DNA of 64,000 nt from assembly GCF_003368535.1 (NCBI RefSeq), contig NZ_QSLN01000011.1, positions 1 to 64,000 of the forward strand, in the 5' to 3' direction. The translations under genes and the position numbers were made by a program. Source of the DNA: Ammonifex thiophilus. Lineage in GTDB: Bacteria; Bacillota; Desulfotomaculia; Desulfotomaculales; Ammonificaceae. This document shows positions 27,649 to 36,992 of this stretch, one piece after another. Numbering within the stretch: the first letter of the stretch is position 1; each line of letters begins with the position of its first letter. Below the pieces are notes generated by a model. It saw only the letters and a program-made list of their open reading frames with translations. It did no database searches and was not told where the DNA came from.

Positions 27649-29781
27649 TCACACCACCCGTCGCACCTCAAATACGTCTTTCACCCGGGAAATTTTCCGC
27701 ATGAGGTAGTCGAGTTGCTCTTTGTTGCGCACGCGGGCGGTAAACTCGATGGTGGCCGTGCGCCTATTCCCTCGCGCTTCTACCCAGGAGGCGCTGATCT
27801 TCATGTCGGCCAGGACCTCCATGACGTCTCCCAAAAGCCCCGCCCGATCTACCGCCGAAATCTCCAGGCGCACATCAAAAGGCGTCTCCACCCCTTCTTC
27901 CCAGAACACTTCCACCAGCCGCTCTTTTTCTTTTTCCTGCCACACCGCCACGTTACGGCAGTCGCGGTGGTGGACCGAAATCCCCCTTCCCCGGGTGATG
28001 TAGCCGATGATGGGGTCGCCGGGTATGGGGTGACAGCAGTGAGCCAGGCGCACCAGGACGTTGTCTGCTCCTACCACTCGCACTCCGGGGCAGTGCCCGT
28101 TGGAGCGCCTCTTGGCTCGGGTTTCGGCTGGGGGAGTGGCCTTCTCTTTCTCCTTAAGGTCCGCGCGAAGGACGGAAGAAGGAGTGACCGCACCCTGGGC
28201 CAGAGCCACGTAAAGGTCCTCTACAGTCTGGAGGTTGAAGCGGCGGGCCTGCTCCAAAAGCTTCTCCTCCTTTAGTTCCTCTAGGGGCAGGCCCAGCCGG
28301 CGGGCTTCCTTCTCCAAGAGATCCCGCCCCAGTACCTTAGCTTCCTCCCGGAACTCCCGCTTGAACCACTGCCGGATGCGGGAGCGGGCCTGCGAGGTGC
28401 GCACCACGTTGAGCCAGTCACGGCTGGGATTGGGCTTGGGGCCGGTGATGATCTCCACTATATCCCCCGTCTTGAGTTGGTAGTCCAGGGGTACCAGCCG
28501 TCCGTTCACCTTGGCCCCTTTGTAGCGGTGCCCCACCTCGGTGTGGATGCGGTAGGCGAAGTCCAGGGGAACGGCCCCCGCAGGGAGCTCTACCACGTCC
28601 CCCTTGGGGGTGAAGACGAAGACTACGTCGGAGAAGACATCGATCTTCAGCCGCTCCATGAACTCCCGCGCGTCCCGCATCTCCTGGACCCACTCTAAGA
28701 GCTCGCGGAGCCAGGCGAACTTGGCCTCCAGCTCCTTGTCGCGCGTCTGCCCTTCTTTGTAGCGCCAGTGGGCGGCGATGCCGTACTCGGCCGTCCGGTG
28801 CATCTCGTAAGTCCGGATCTGCACTTCCACCGGCTCTCCCTGAGGCCCGATCACGGTGGTGTGCAAGGACTGGTACATGTTCTCTTTGGGCATGGCTATG
28901 TAGTCTTTAAAGCGTCCCGGTACCGGCTTCCAGAGGGTATGCACCACTCCCAGGACGGCGTAGCAGTCCCGCACCGTCTCCACCAGCGCCCGTATGCCAG
29001 TGCGGTCGTAAATCTCGCTGTACTCCTTGCCGTCGCGCAGCATCTTCTGATAGATGCTGTAGAGGTTCTTGGGACGGCCCATAAGCTCTGCTTTTATCCC
29101 CGCCTCTTCCAAGCGCTTCTGCAGGATGGCGATCACTTGCCGGGTGTACTCCTCCCGCGCCGCCCGCGTCTTGGCCACCCTGGCTGCCAGTTCGCGATAG
29201 CGCTCGGGCTCCAGGTAGCGAAAAGCCAGATCCTCCAACTCCCACTTCAGACGATAAATCCCCAGGCGGTGCGCCAGGGGAGCAAAGATCTCCAGGGTCT
29301 CTTTGGCTATGGCCCGCTGCTTTTCCGGCGGGAGGTACTGCAGAGTCCTGAGGTTGTGCAGCCGGTCGGCCAGCTTGATGAGCACCACCCGCACATCTTT
29401 GGCCATGGCCACGAACATCTTCCGGAGGTTTTCCGCCTGCTGCTCCTCCTGGGAGCGAAACTGCAGGCGAGAAAGCTTAGTGACTCCGTCCACCAGAACA
29501 GCTATCTCCGCCCCGAACTCGCGCGTTATTTCCTCTAAAGTGGTTCCGGTATCCTCTACTACGTCGTGCAAAAGTCCTGCCACTATAGTCTCCGTGTCCA
29601 GCTCCAGCTCCGCCAAGATACAGGCCACCGCCACCGGATGGGAAAGAAAGGGCTCACCGGAAAAACGCCGCTGCCCCTCGTGCTTGGCTCGGGCAAAATC
29701 GAAAGCTTTCCTGAGCAAAGCCTCATTTACCCCTGGATTGTAGGCCTTAACTTGCGCCAGCAATTCCTCATAGAGCTTCAT
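27649..29781 (-). CDS. rel: Bifunctional (p)ppGpp synthetase/hydrolase Rel
   Basis: 710 residues from the ATG giving [17 protein letters not shown]. Domains in order: HD hydrolase ([24 protein letters not shown]), synthetase ([41 protein letters not shown]), TGS ([21 protein letters not shown]), helical/CC region with [20 protein letters not shown], and C-terminal ACT ([18 protein letters not shown]). A TTG six codons earlier is in frame, but a minus-strand TATAAT (29799-29804) overlaps it, so the ATG is preferred. Confidence 0.95.
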   Translation of the reverse strand: MKLYEELLAQVKAYNPGVNEALLRKAFDFARAKHEGQRRFSGEPFLSHPVAVACILAELELDTETIVAGLLHDVVEDTGTTLEEITREFGAEIAVLVDGVTKLSRLQFRSQEEQQAENLRKMFVAMAKDVRVVLIKLADRLHNLRTLQYLPPEKQRAIAKETLEIFAPLAHRLGIYRLKWELEDLAFRYLEPERYRELAARVAKTRAAREEYTRQVIAILQKRLEEAGIKAELMGRPKNLYSIYQKMLRDGKEYSEIYDRTGIRALVETVRDCYAVLGVVHTLWKPVPGRFKDYIAMPKENMYQSLHTTVIGPQGEPVEVQIRTYEMHRTAEYGIAAHWRYKEGQTRDKELEAKFAWLRELLEWVQEMRDAREFMERLKIDVFSDVVFVFTPKGDVVELPAGAVPLDFAYRIHTEVGHRYKGAKVNGRLVPLDYQLKTGDIVEIITGPKPNPSRDWLNVVRTSQARSRIRQWFKREFREEAKVLGRDLLEKEARRLGLPLEELKEEKLLEQARRFNLQTVEDLYVALAQGAVTPSSVLRADLKEKEKATPPAETRAKRRSNGHCPGVRVVGADNVLVRLAHCCHPIPGDPIIGYITRGRGISVHHRDCRNVAVWQEKEKERLVEVFWEEGVETPFDVRLEISAVDRAGLLGDVMEVLADMKISASWVEARGNRRTATIEFTARVRNKEQLDYLMRKISRVKDVFEVRRVV

Positions 29782-29828
29782 AGCTCCCACCAGGGTCAAT
29801 TATATCACAGTTGAAGCCTGAGTGCCCC

Positions 29829-31004
29829 TCAGTTCCCTTTTTCTCCTGGCTTCCCGGTCCCCCCTGTCAATCTCCTGTCAATCCGGCGGTCCAGGACCCG
29901 CTCCACCGCCCTCACGGCGGGCTCCTGGGCGTCCGGTAGGAGGTGCGAGTAGAGGTCCAGCGTGACCTTGACCGAAGAGTGGCCCAGGCGCTCCTGCACC
30001 ACCTTCGGGTGCACGTTCTGCCGCAGGAGCAGGCTGGCGTGGGTGTGCCGCAGGTCGTGCACGCGTATCGTCCTCACGCCCGCCCCCCGGCAGAGCCGCC
30101 TGAACACGTGCCAGACCGTCTCCTGCTTCAGCACCCCGCCCTTCCTGGAGGTGAAGACCAGGCCCTCCCTGTCGGCCCACTCTCCCCCCGCCTTCAGCCT
30201 CTCCTCGGCCTGCTCCTTTTTCACCTCTCTGAGCCAGAGCATGGTCTCCGGGTCGACCGCCACCTTCCGCCTGGAGTGCTTCGTCTTGGGCTCGTGGAAG
30301 CACCTGCCGGCGTGGGAGTAGGTGCGCCTGACGTGGACCGTCCCCGCCCTGAAGTCCACGTCCTGCCACCTGAGCGCCTGGGCCTCCCCGAGCCTCATGC
30401 CGGTCGCCAGCAGGAGCCGGAAGAGCGCCTTGTACGCCTTCCTCTCCCCGCACGCTTCCAGGTACTCCAGGAAGCGCCGGACTTCCTCTTCAGACCAGGG
30501 GAGCCTTTCCTTCCCTTCCTCCCTGGGGGCGGGTACTCCCTCGGTCGGGTCCTGGTAGATCAGCTTCCTCTTCCTGCCCCACTTCAGCGCCTGCCTCAGC
30601 GCCGCGAAGAAGATGCGCGCCGTCCCGGGCGCGTACCTTTCCCCGATCTCCGCCAGGGCGATCTCCACGTCGGCGGGCCCCAGCTTCTCCGCCTCGACGT
30701 GGCCGATGAGCTTCTTCCACGCGCTCGCCGCCGTCCGCCTCAGGCTCAGCGTGCCGGGCCTCCACGCCCGCCTGTGGGCCTCCAGCCAGGCGTCCAAAAG
30801 CCCGGCCACCGTCAGGCCCCTCGGCGCCCGGCCAAGCTCTCCCCGGTGGGCCTTCACCAGCAGCTCCGCCAGGACCCTCTCGGCGTCCTGCCTGGAGCCG
30901 TGGACGGTCTGGGAGCGGTAGAGCTTCCTGCCGTCTTCCGACTTGCCAAGGTACATTACTATTTGCCAGGAGTCTTTCCCACGTCTTCTTATGTGGCCGC
31001 GCAG
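29829..31004 (-). CDS. int: Tyrosine-type integrase/recombinase
   Basis: 391 residues if started at CTG. An N-terminal arm-binding (AP2-like) domain, RGHIRRRGKDSWQIVMYLGK, is followed by a SAM-like core-binding domain (about 65-150). The catalytic domain (about 175-375) has Arg in LLATGMRLGEAQAL, HDLRHTHAS (HxxR) and LGHSSVKVTLDLYSH with nucleophilic Tyr. An ATG 16 codons in would cut the arm domain. The CTG has a full GGGAGGTGA 6 nt upstream. It lies just past the rel promoter and is the likely left edge of an integrated element. Confidence 0.93.
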   Translation of the reverse strand: MRGHIRRRGKDSWQIVMYLGKSEDGRKLYRSQTVHGSRQDAERVLAELLVKAHRGELGRAPRGLTVAGLLDAWLEAHRRAWRPGTLSLRRTAASAWKKLIGHVEAEKLGPADVEIALAEIGERYAPGTARIFFAALRQALKWGRKRKLIYQDPTEGVPAPREEGKERLPWSEEEVRRFLEYLEACGERKAYKALFRLLLATGMRLGEAQALRWQDVDFRAGTVHVRRTYSHAGRCFHEPKTKHSRRKVAVDPETMLWLREVKKEQAEERLKAGGEWADREGLVFTSRKGGVLKQETVWHVFRRLCRGAGVRTIRVHDLRHTHASLLLRQNVHPKVVQERLGHSSVKVTLDLYSHLLPDAQEPAVRAVERVLDRRIDRRLTGGTGKPGEKGN

Positions 31005-31020
31005 GGCACTTCACCTCCCG

Positions 31021-31078
31021 AAAAAAGGTGAAGGGCCGCGCGGGGCAAGGTAAGTTTTCTACCCCGCGGCGGCCCTTC
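31021..31078 (-). terminator. Terminator between xis and int
   Basis: Long GC-rich hairpin (31030-31045 with 31062-31078, one bulge) followed on the minus strand by a run of six T (31021-31026). The Shine-Dalgarno of int begins within a few nt of the T-run, so int expression needs read-through or antitermination. Confidence 0.72.
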
Positions 31079-31081
31079 CCT

Positions 31082-31276
31082 TCAGGAGGAGAAGAACTCT
31101 TCCTTCAGGCCCAGCCTCTCCAGCAGCAGCTTCTTCGGCACCCTCACCGTCCTACCGATCTTGACGCAGGGTATCTTCCCAGTGCGGCAGTGCTCGAAGA
31201 CTGTCTTGGTGGGCATTCGCAGGAGCTTCGCCACTTCCTTGACGGTGAGCATGTCCGGCAAGGCCAAGCCGCTCAC
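31082..31276 (-). CDS. xis: Excisionase-type helix-turn-helix protein
   Basis: 64 residues. MerR/excisionase-like winged helix: MLTVKEVAKLLRMPTKTVFE (HTH, about 9-28), then CRTGKIPCVKIGRTVRVPKK (wing). Such proteins bend DNA at attachment sites for phage-type integrases. It is immediately upstream of int on the same strand. Confidence 0.88.
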   Translation of the reverse strand: MSGLALPDMLTVKEVAKLLRMPTKTVFEHCRTGKIPCVKIGRTVRVPKKLLLERLGLKEEFFSS

Positions 31277-31587
31277 CCCCTTTTTTCGCGTGAGATCTGA
31301 AAATACCCGTTGGGGTAGGCGGAGAGAGAGCCTGTTTTTAAGCGCGTCTTCCGGTATTTGCTCCAGGGGTGTTTTTCAGGCCTGGGGCAAAAAGGTGGGG
31401 GATATATAGATTATCCCCCCACCTCTTTGCCCTTCCAGAACGTACAATTTTCGAAAGTCCAGGACTTGATTTTAGCCGTTTCGTCCGGTTAAGCGGGGCA
31501 AAGGGCGAAAAAGTGAATGTGTGGTTCTCCTTTCTCTTTGGTTTTCACTGTTGCTCGGAAAAGCTCCGGATTTCGTCAACCGGAAAG
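31277..31587. other. Intergenic stretch upstream of xis, containing a large inverted repeat
   Basis: No supported gene. An inverted repeat (31387-31401 with 31415-31430) reads GCAAA(A)AGGTGGGGG on the left arm, with an AT-rich 13-nt centre. It could be a terminator (T-runs are inside the arms) or an operator for xis. The rest is AT-richer than the flanks. Confidence 0.5.
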
Positions 31588-31823
31588 TCAGCGGAAGACG
31601 CAGTTTAGCGCCGACCTGAGTGCCAGCCACCCTTCCCTGGTGCGCGGCAGCTCGAACTCCCAGGCGTAGGCCCCGTCCCCGTCGGCGTACTCGTGGGCGG
31701 GGGCGAGCCCCTTCCTCACGAGCTGCCGGGCGAGCCGGGGGAGGCGGTGTAGACGCTCAGCCCCTCCTCCCGGTCCTCGCTCCAGCGGACGATCACTTCC
31801 CGCTCTCCAGGCGACAGGCGCAC
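31588..31823 (-). pseudogene. Frameshifted small hypothetical gene
   Basis: Two abutting reading frames belong together. The 5' part starts at a GTG (GGAGGG 7 nt upstream) and reads MRLSPGEREVIVRWSEDREE GLSVYTAS. The 3' part in another frame reads PRLARQLVRKGLAPAHEYAD and on to WEFELPRTREGWLALRSAL. They join in a run of five C at about 31745; one extra C would restore a continuous protein of about 78 residues. No family recognised. It may be a true frameshift mutation, a sequencing slip in a homopolymer, or (less likely) slippage. Confidence 0.6.
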
Positions 31824-31854
31824 GCTCCTTCCCTCCTTTCCCTGGCGCTCCTGA

Positions 31855-31890
31855 AGAAAAAAAAAAGGCCGGGAACCGGTCTTCCCGGCC
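31855..31890 (-). terminator. Terminator with long T-tract downstream of the single-chain R-M gene
   Basis: Hairpin GGCCGGGAA (31867-31875) with TTCCCGGCC (31882-31890), followed on the minus strand by about ten T. It ends transcripts coming from the 32-35 kb gene. Confidence 0.8.
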
Positions 31891-31904
31891 CCGACCGGGC
31901 GAAA

Positions 31905-31951
31905 GTGTGACGGGCGTCACACCCGGCTGTGACGCCTGACCACGGTCACAG
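31905..31951. repeat. Two adjacent dyads sharing a TGTGAC/GTCACA core
   Basis: Dyad 1 is a perfect 8-bp inverted repeat GTGTGACG-GG-CGTCACAC (31905-31922). Dyad 2 is CTGTGAC (31927-31933) with GTCACAG (31945-31951) and an 11-nt spacer. TGTGAC half-sites therefore occur four times in 47 bp. Possible protein-binding (regulatory or recombination) site. Confidence 0.55.
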
Positions 31952-32052
31952 TCCTGCCCGGCTGCCCAGGCGAAGTGGGAAACCCGTCCCCGGTACCGGG
32001 CGGGATCCGGGGCAAAAAAGTCTGGCTAGTCAGGTAGAGAAAAAGGGCCAGG

Positions 32053-35000
32053 CTAAGGTAGCGGGAATGAAGGAATTCGCTCATCGATGGCTTCCATCAA
32101 GCGTGTTGTTTCAACAATGGCAGTTACGATGCGCTGGTATCTTAAAATCTCATCCAACGTCAGCACTCTTCTTTCGCGCTCCTCAAGCCACCTCTTGCAG
32201 ACCTGGTAACTGCCAACCCAGAACTCCCACGCTTCTTCCGGCACGTTCTCGAAGAACTGTGTGTCGTTGATGAGAACTCGTTTTTCTGCTCCGTTGTATC
32301 GCACCAGCTCCACCCTGTTGCTGTCGGGAACAGGGAACTTACAAATAGGATTTTGCAGGACGGGCGCTGCTTTTTCGTCAAGTAGGTGCAGTGCAACTAG
32401 CTGCTTACCTAGCTCTGCCAGATCACGGAAAAGATCGAGGTCGCCCGTTAGAGGAATCCGGGGAAAGTCCAATCGCAGGAACTCGGAGTACTGTTCTCTA
32501 TAAACGGTGCTGTGCAGGATGGCGTAAATGTAGCCTAAAATGTCTTCGGCAGCGATCGTCTCGGGAAGGCCGTATGGCTCTTCTTGTGGTAATTGAAGAG
32601 TTTCTGCTAACTTTTGTAAAAAGGACGGTTTTAGGTTCGGCTGCCGTCCTCTGTGTATCACAGAGTTTGAGTAAGCAAGAAGGTCGTCTAAGTGGCCGCT
32701 GGCATGAAAAAGGTAGAGAGGAAAGTGATAGTCGATAGTTTTGAGCGATACCGCAACATGTTCTGAAACCGTGTTGGTCACAAATACGTGCCGCCATTCC
32801 CCGGCATATTCTACGCGCCGTGGAACCAGAAGAGCTACATTCTCTCCAACCAGCATGTGCTGCATTACTTCGGTTCTAGGATAACAGTGAAAACCGCGCG
32901 ATTTCCCCGTAAAGAAAGTGAAGCGAATGTCAAAAGGACGATAAAGTAAGGGAATGATGTGCTGTCTAGCTTTCACGTTCGGGACGCCCATTCTTCGCAA
33001 GTCTTCCTGTGCTTTTTCTATCCTCCAGTCGCGAGCATCACTCCCCAGGCTGAATTTTGCTCGTGCCACCTCAGGTTCGAGACTAACGAAGTCAACAACT
33101 GTTTCCCATACCTCATCGGGGGCAAAATGGATGGTCAGCTTATCGCGTGCCGTGACGATGCCCACGCTGTAGCGGAAGAAAATATCGGCAATACTCCAGT
33201 ACCTTTCCCAATCGTCCTTGAGGTTTTCCCCTTTCAACGGTGTGAAAAGGTAGAACGGCGGCTGGGGTTTCAGTTCCGTCCACTCCGTTGTGCTTATGAG
33301 CGCTTCGTTTAGTTTCTGATACTTGCTATCCCGGCTTCCCCACAGATCGGCGTAAAAGACTCTACAGCCCGTCTGCTTCTCGCGCTTTTTTACCGCAAGA
33401 AGAATGGCAACACCTTGCTGGATATCGAAAACGTTCTCGTCTTTGCTCCCGTCCGGAGCTTTTTCCTTCTTACGGGCATTGCCATGTAAGTTGAGTATGT
33501 AAAGCTCGCTAAAGCTCTGCATCAAATGCCAGCGCATCCCTCGGAAGGTCGGGTTGTCTAGGTAGGCGTGGTTGGTGATGAACCCGACAATACCTTCGCC
33601 CGTCTGGTCAATACGCCACTGGGCAAACCGGATAAACTTGACGTAATCGTCTTGTAACCACTTAGGGTTCCTTTCTCCCAGCGGCTTGCCGTCAAGGTAC
33701 TTGTAGTCTTCTACCAATCTACCAATCCAGGTCGGCTCTTTTACCTGCCTATCATCGCGTGTCACCCACTTCCAGCTGCGGTTGGCAGAATGCCCCGAGT
33801 ACGGTGGATTGCCAACAACAACCAGAATGGGTTTGTCCCGTTTTACGGCAGCGGCTTCGCTCGCTTCAACAGTAATAAACTTACCAAAGAGCAGTTCGGA
33901 ACGCCGGATGGCTTCTTCGAGAGTGTTGGTCAGATAGATCCTAATGCGCTGGCCGCCTTGAAAGTCGCACCCCGTCTCCTGGAGCTGCAAACCAAGTTTG
34001 AGGTGCGCAATGGCGTAGGGAGCAACCATTAGCTCGAATCCAAAAAGGCGCGGAAGAAGCTTGTCCTTCACGTAGTCCTTCCAGATGCCCTTGCCGTAAA
34101 TCTCTGCTACCTTCTTCTGTACCAGGTCGATAACGGCGGATAAAAAGCCACCCGTTCCGCAGGCGGGATCGAGAACTAGTACCGATCCGTCTACCAGGCC
34201 TGCGGGCCTGTCGAGACGGGTTTTGAGCAGGTAGTCAACCGAACGGACAATATAGTTGATGACAGGTTCAGGGGTATAGTAAACACCTCGAATCTCGCGA
34301 ATTTCAGGATCATACTCTGCCAGGAAAGTTTCGTAAAAGTGTACAACGGGGTCTTCTTTGCCTGTGCGCTTACCAAAATCGCGCAGGATCGGTGTTATCT
34401 CAACACGTCTCAGGAAAGCTGTTATGTCGTCGGCGATCCAGGCAATGCGCTCATCCAGATCGTGAGCAGCAACGTGCTGGAACAGTTTGCGCAGAAAGGG
34501 ATTTGTCTTGGGAATGAGATCGGCAGCCACCGAGCGGGTAAATTCGTTACCGTCCTTCACTGTGCAGCGCGCAGCAAACAGGCCGTAAGTTATCGTTTGG
34601 GCATACAGGTCGGCAAATTCCTTTTTGTCCAGGTCGGGTAATAAGACTTCTTTGAAAGCCTCGTAGATCTCGTGTAACTCGGTGGTGTCTTCTCCCACGA
34701 GGGCCTCTAGAATCTCGTTGCGGAGTTGGCGGGTGCGACGGGCAAGGTGAACGGCTAGCTCCTTCGGTGTACTTGTAGCAGGAAGTTGCCCTTCAAAAAA
34801 ACGATTGAGAAGCAGCTTAAGCTGGTCGACCTCCCGGTCTGTCACGGAGATAATTCCTTTTGGGGGTGGTGTAGGCAAAACAGCCCTGTTAACTAGTTCG
34901 CCATCGAGAAACAAGCGAAACTCTAGAAAGTTCGTTTGGAGGAAGTTGTCCAGGTTCTTAGCGAAACGCTCGTTCTGTTCTCTAGCACGACCCGAAAGCG

Positions 35001-35265
35001 CATCAAGGTTCGCCCCAAAAGGTTCTGCTTCTATATAGCCAATGGGCAGGCCACCGCGGATCACAGTGAAATCGGGTTTGCCCACCTTAACACGTTTGGG
35101 TTCGGAGATGATCTGAACGTGGTGCCCCAACTGCTCAGCAACCGTCCGCAGCATTTCCTCAAGGACTGAATACAGAGACTGCTCACACGTCGCCTGCGGG
35201 ATCGCTACGATTTCCCGCAGTTTTTTCAAGTACTCCTTGCACGTCTCGTTCAGAGGTATACCCAC
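32053..35265 (-). CDS. Single-polypeptide restriction-modification enzyme (type IIG/ISP-like, no helicase)
   Basis: 1,070 residues from a GTG preceded by GAGGGG at 8 nt; a longer frame to 35385 has a non-family-like N-terminus. A nuclease-like motif lies near the N-terminus (PDFTVIRGGLPIGYIEAE, about 63-80). The N6-adenine methyltransferase core has DPACGTGGF (motif I, about 365-373) and NPPY (motif IV, about 484). A long C-terminal target-recognition-like region follows (for example IPLLYRPFDIRFTFFTGKSRG). No DEAD-box helicase domain is present, unlike full type ISP enzymes. The gene is noticeably AT-richer than its neighbours, which suggests transfer. Confidence 0.85.
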   Translation of the reverse strand: MGIPLNETCKEYLKKLREIVAIPQATCEQSLYSVLEEMLRTVAEQLGHHVQIISEPKRVKVGKPDFTVIRGGLPIGYIEAEPFGANLDALSGRAREQNERFAKNLDNFLQTNFLEFRLFLDGELVNRAVLPTPPPKGIISVTDREVDQLKLLLNRFFEGQLPATSTPKELAVHLARRTRQLRNEILEALVGEDTTELHEIYEAFKEVLLPDLDKKEFADLYAQTITYGLFAARCTVKDGNEFTRSVAADLIPKTNPFLRKLFQHVAAHDLDERIAWIADDITAFLRRVEITPILRDFGKRTGKEDPVVHFYETFLAEYDPEIREIRGVYYTPEPVINYIVRSVDYLLKTRLDRPAGLVDGSVLVLDPACGTGGFLSAVIDLVQKKVAEIYGKGIWKDYVKDKLLPRLFGFELMVAPYAIAHLKLGLQLQETGCDFQGGQRIRIYLTNTLEEAIRRSELLFGKFITVEASEAAAVKRDKPILVVVGNPPYSGHSANRSWKWVTRDDRQVKEPTWIGRLVEDYKYLDGKPLGERNPKWLQDDYVKFIRFAQWRIDQTGEGIVGFITNHAYLDNPTFRGMRWHLMQSFSELYILNLHGNARKKEKAPDGSKDENVFDIQQGVAILLAVKKREKQTGCRVFYADLWGSRDSKYQKLNEALISTTEWTELKPQPPFYLFTPLKGENLKDDWERYWSIADIFFRYSVGIVTARDKLTIHFAPDEVWETVVDFVSLEPEVARAKFSLGSDARDWRIEKAQEDLRRMGVPNVKARQHIIPLLYRPFDIRFTFFTGKSRGFHCYPRTEVMQHMLVGENVALLVPRRVEYAGEWRHVFVTNTVSEHVAVSLKTIDYHFPLYLFHASGHLDDLLAYSNSVIHRGRQPNLKPSFLQKLAETLQLPQEEPYGLPETIAAEDILGYIYAILHSTVYREQYSEFLRLDFPRIPLTGDLDLFRDLAELGKQLVALHLLDEKAAPVLQNPICKFPVPDSNRVELVRYNGAEKRVLINDTQFFENVPEEAWEFWVGSYQVCKRWLEERERRVLTLDEILRYQRIVTAIVETTRLMEAIDERIPSFPLP

Positions 35266-35437
35266 CGTCACCACCCCTCGCCCGATCTTTTCCGGATTTT
35301 CGCCCGGAAGAGTTCTTTTATTTCGCGGTTTTGCCTGACCATCCGTGCGGGCACCGCTCACAACACCTTCTTTTACCCAAGGCATTCCTCTAGAACTTTT
35401 CCTGCCCGAGACCAGGAGAACCGATACAGTAACTTCC

Positions 35438-36304
35438 TTACGGATTGCACACCTTGCACGGCCTGTACCCCGCCTCCAGGGCCTCCTCCCTGCTCCCGAA
35501 CTCCACCCGGTTGTGCGGGGCTATCTTCTGCGCCCACTCGCAGTCCGGACGGTGAAAAACTTTACTCCTGGCGTTGCCGATGTACCCGGTCTCCCCGCCT
35601 TTACCGGTCGAAGGTGCGGCCGGAGCCAGGCCCCACAGCCCCTTCCCCTGCTCCCTCGCCTCCCGCTGGAACTTGACAAACAGGTCGGAATACTTCACGT
35701 TCGGAGGCACGGTCATGACCTGGGCGTACCCGTCCAGCAGGAGCCGGGCATTGAACATTTTAGCCCGGACCTCATCCTCGGAGCCGGAAGCAGGCAGTTC
35801 AAGCCACACGTAGGCCAAAAGCCTGCCGTACTTGTCTCTCTGCTGGATGTCGAACTCCAGCCAGACCTTCTTTCCCAGGAGCTGCTTCGTGGTGTACTCC
35901 TTGGCTTTCCGGCCGTAGGGCTGCTCCTTTATGCCCAGGTCGGGGTGGCTTACTTCCGGGCAGTTGACGCCGATCATCCGCACCCGCTCGTCCCGGCCGT
36001 CGAGCTTCACGTGCACCGTGTCGCCGTCGGAGACGGAGGTGACCAGGGCCTCAACCACCCGGATCCCCGCTTTGGCCGACTGCTCCGGCGAACCGGTCTG
36101 AGAGGACGCCTGGCTAGCGGGCTGCTCTCGAACTGCCTGGGCCGTCTGGTCCTTGCTCGGAGTGGCCTGGGGTTGCCCGCCGCAGCCCGCGAGCAGGAAG
36201 AAGGCGAAAACCAGTAACAGCAGGCAGGCAAAACTTTGCCAGCTCGAGTTACCCCGCAAGGGTGCCACCCCCTGGGATTTTTGAGAATCTATTCTCCCCT
36301 GCAT
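35438..36304 (-). CDS. Thermonuclease-family lipoprotein with C-terminal Ada-type zinc module
   Basis: 288 residues. The signal peptide has lipobox LLAGCGG (Cys at about 41), so it is a membrane-anchored extracellular lipoprotein, followed by a linker. The SNase domain (about 100-235) has SVSDGDTVHVKLDGRDERVRM, NCPEVSHPD, GRKAKEYTTKQLLGKKVWLE and DKYGRLLAYVWLE, which include the Arg/Asp/Glu catalytic positions. The last 45 residues hold a Cys motif like the Ada/MetalBD module (FHRPDCEWAQKI...YRPCKVCNP). ATG with GAGGAAGAGGG upstream. Confidence 0.88.
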   Translation of the reverse strand: MQGRIDSQKSQGVAPLRGNSSWQSFACLLLLVFAFFLLAGCGGQPQATPSKDQTAQAVREQPASQASSQTGSPEQSAKAGIRVVEALVTSVSDGDTVHVKLDGRDERVRMIGVNCPEVSHPDLGIKEQPYGRKAKEYTTKQLLGKKVWLEFDIQQRDKYGRLLAYVWLELPASGSEDEVRAKMFNARLLLDGYAQVMTVPPNVKYSDLFVKFQREAREQGKGLWGLAPAAPSTGKGGETGYIGNARSKVFHRPDCEWAQKIAPHNRVEFGSREEALEAGYRPCKVCNP

Positions 36305-36393
36305 CGCCCTCTTCCTCTTTTCCCCGGCAAAACCTGCTGCCTCAGGTACCAGCTACCCGACACCTGGAGGTGGCCGGGTTGGTAACCGTTCTC

Positions 36394-36471
36394 TCAATCC
36401 TCCAGGTAGGAAAGGAATACCGACAGGACCATCAGACAAGCCAGGAGCAGCGCGAAGCAGGACACCGCCAT
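36394..36471 (-). CDS. Possible 25-residue membrane micro-peptide
   Basis: The ATG reads MAVSCFALLLACLMVLSVFL then SYLED and stop: a single hydrophobic helix with an acidic end. A Shine-Dalgarno-like CGGGAG lies 7 nt upstream. No homologue recognised. It sits alone between the nuclease lipoprotein gene and a hairpin at 36487-36511, and could be chance. Confidence 0.35.
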   Translation of the reverse strand: MAVSCFALLLACLMVLSVFLSYLED

Positions 36472-36992
36472 TTTCAGACTCCCGGTTTTTCCTGCCGGGG
36501 AAGCAGGAAAAGCAGCCCCCGGCGGAGATTAGCTTCTAATGGCACCATCAGGGTTGTTAGCAGCTAACCAATTTACCGGACTTTCTCGGATGAGAGTACG
36601 GAATCCGGTGTTTCCTTCTGGTAGTTGACCGGCAAAACCGATTCCTGTAAACTCTGCACCAGAGGCCGGTGTCCTACATGGTCGTCCGGCGGGGGCCGGC
36701 CGTTCCGTTCCCGGGGAGCTCCCGGAGCCGTTCCCCGGCAAGGAAGGGAGCGATGAACCTGCACCACCTGGGTTGAAAACCGGAGTCTCGTCTGGTTTTG
36801 CCTGGCGTGGGAGGAACGGTGCCGCCGAAATCCATGGGGGAGTACGGGGCAACCGGAAGGCTACGTGCCGACCGGCAGTGCCCCGTGCTCCTTTTTAAAC
36901 ACTAACCGGAGAAGGCTGAGTCTCAGGCGCCCGGAAAGTCTTCAGCTTCTCCGGTTGGGAAGAGTATCCCAGCAAACAACAAGCTTCCTCAC
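36472..36992. other. Long non-coding-looking intergenic stretch with two hairpins
   Basis: No convincing gene: the reading frames here lack start signals and family-like sequence. A 9-bp perfect hairpin TTTTCCTGC/GCAGGAAAA (36487-36495 with 36503-36511) could be a bidirectional terminator. A longer inverted repeat (36904-36919 with 36942-36956, one bulge, AACCGGAGAAG arms) lies downstream of the next small gene and lacks a T-tract. Confidence 0.5.

Noticed and set aside
29800-29828. Attachment site next to the integrase
   Set aside because: No tRNA or gene 3' end lies at this boundary, and I could not find a matching direct repeat at a plausible right end within the window, so no att site is called.
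36529-36852. 107-codon minus-strand frame between the small YEI gene and the micro-peptide
   Set aside because: Composition is Pro/Gly/Arg-rich without any domain-like pattern, and there is no Shine-Dalgarno. I list the stretch as non-coding.
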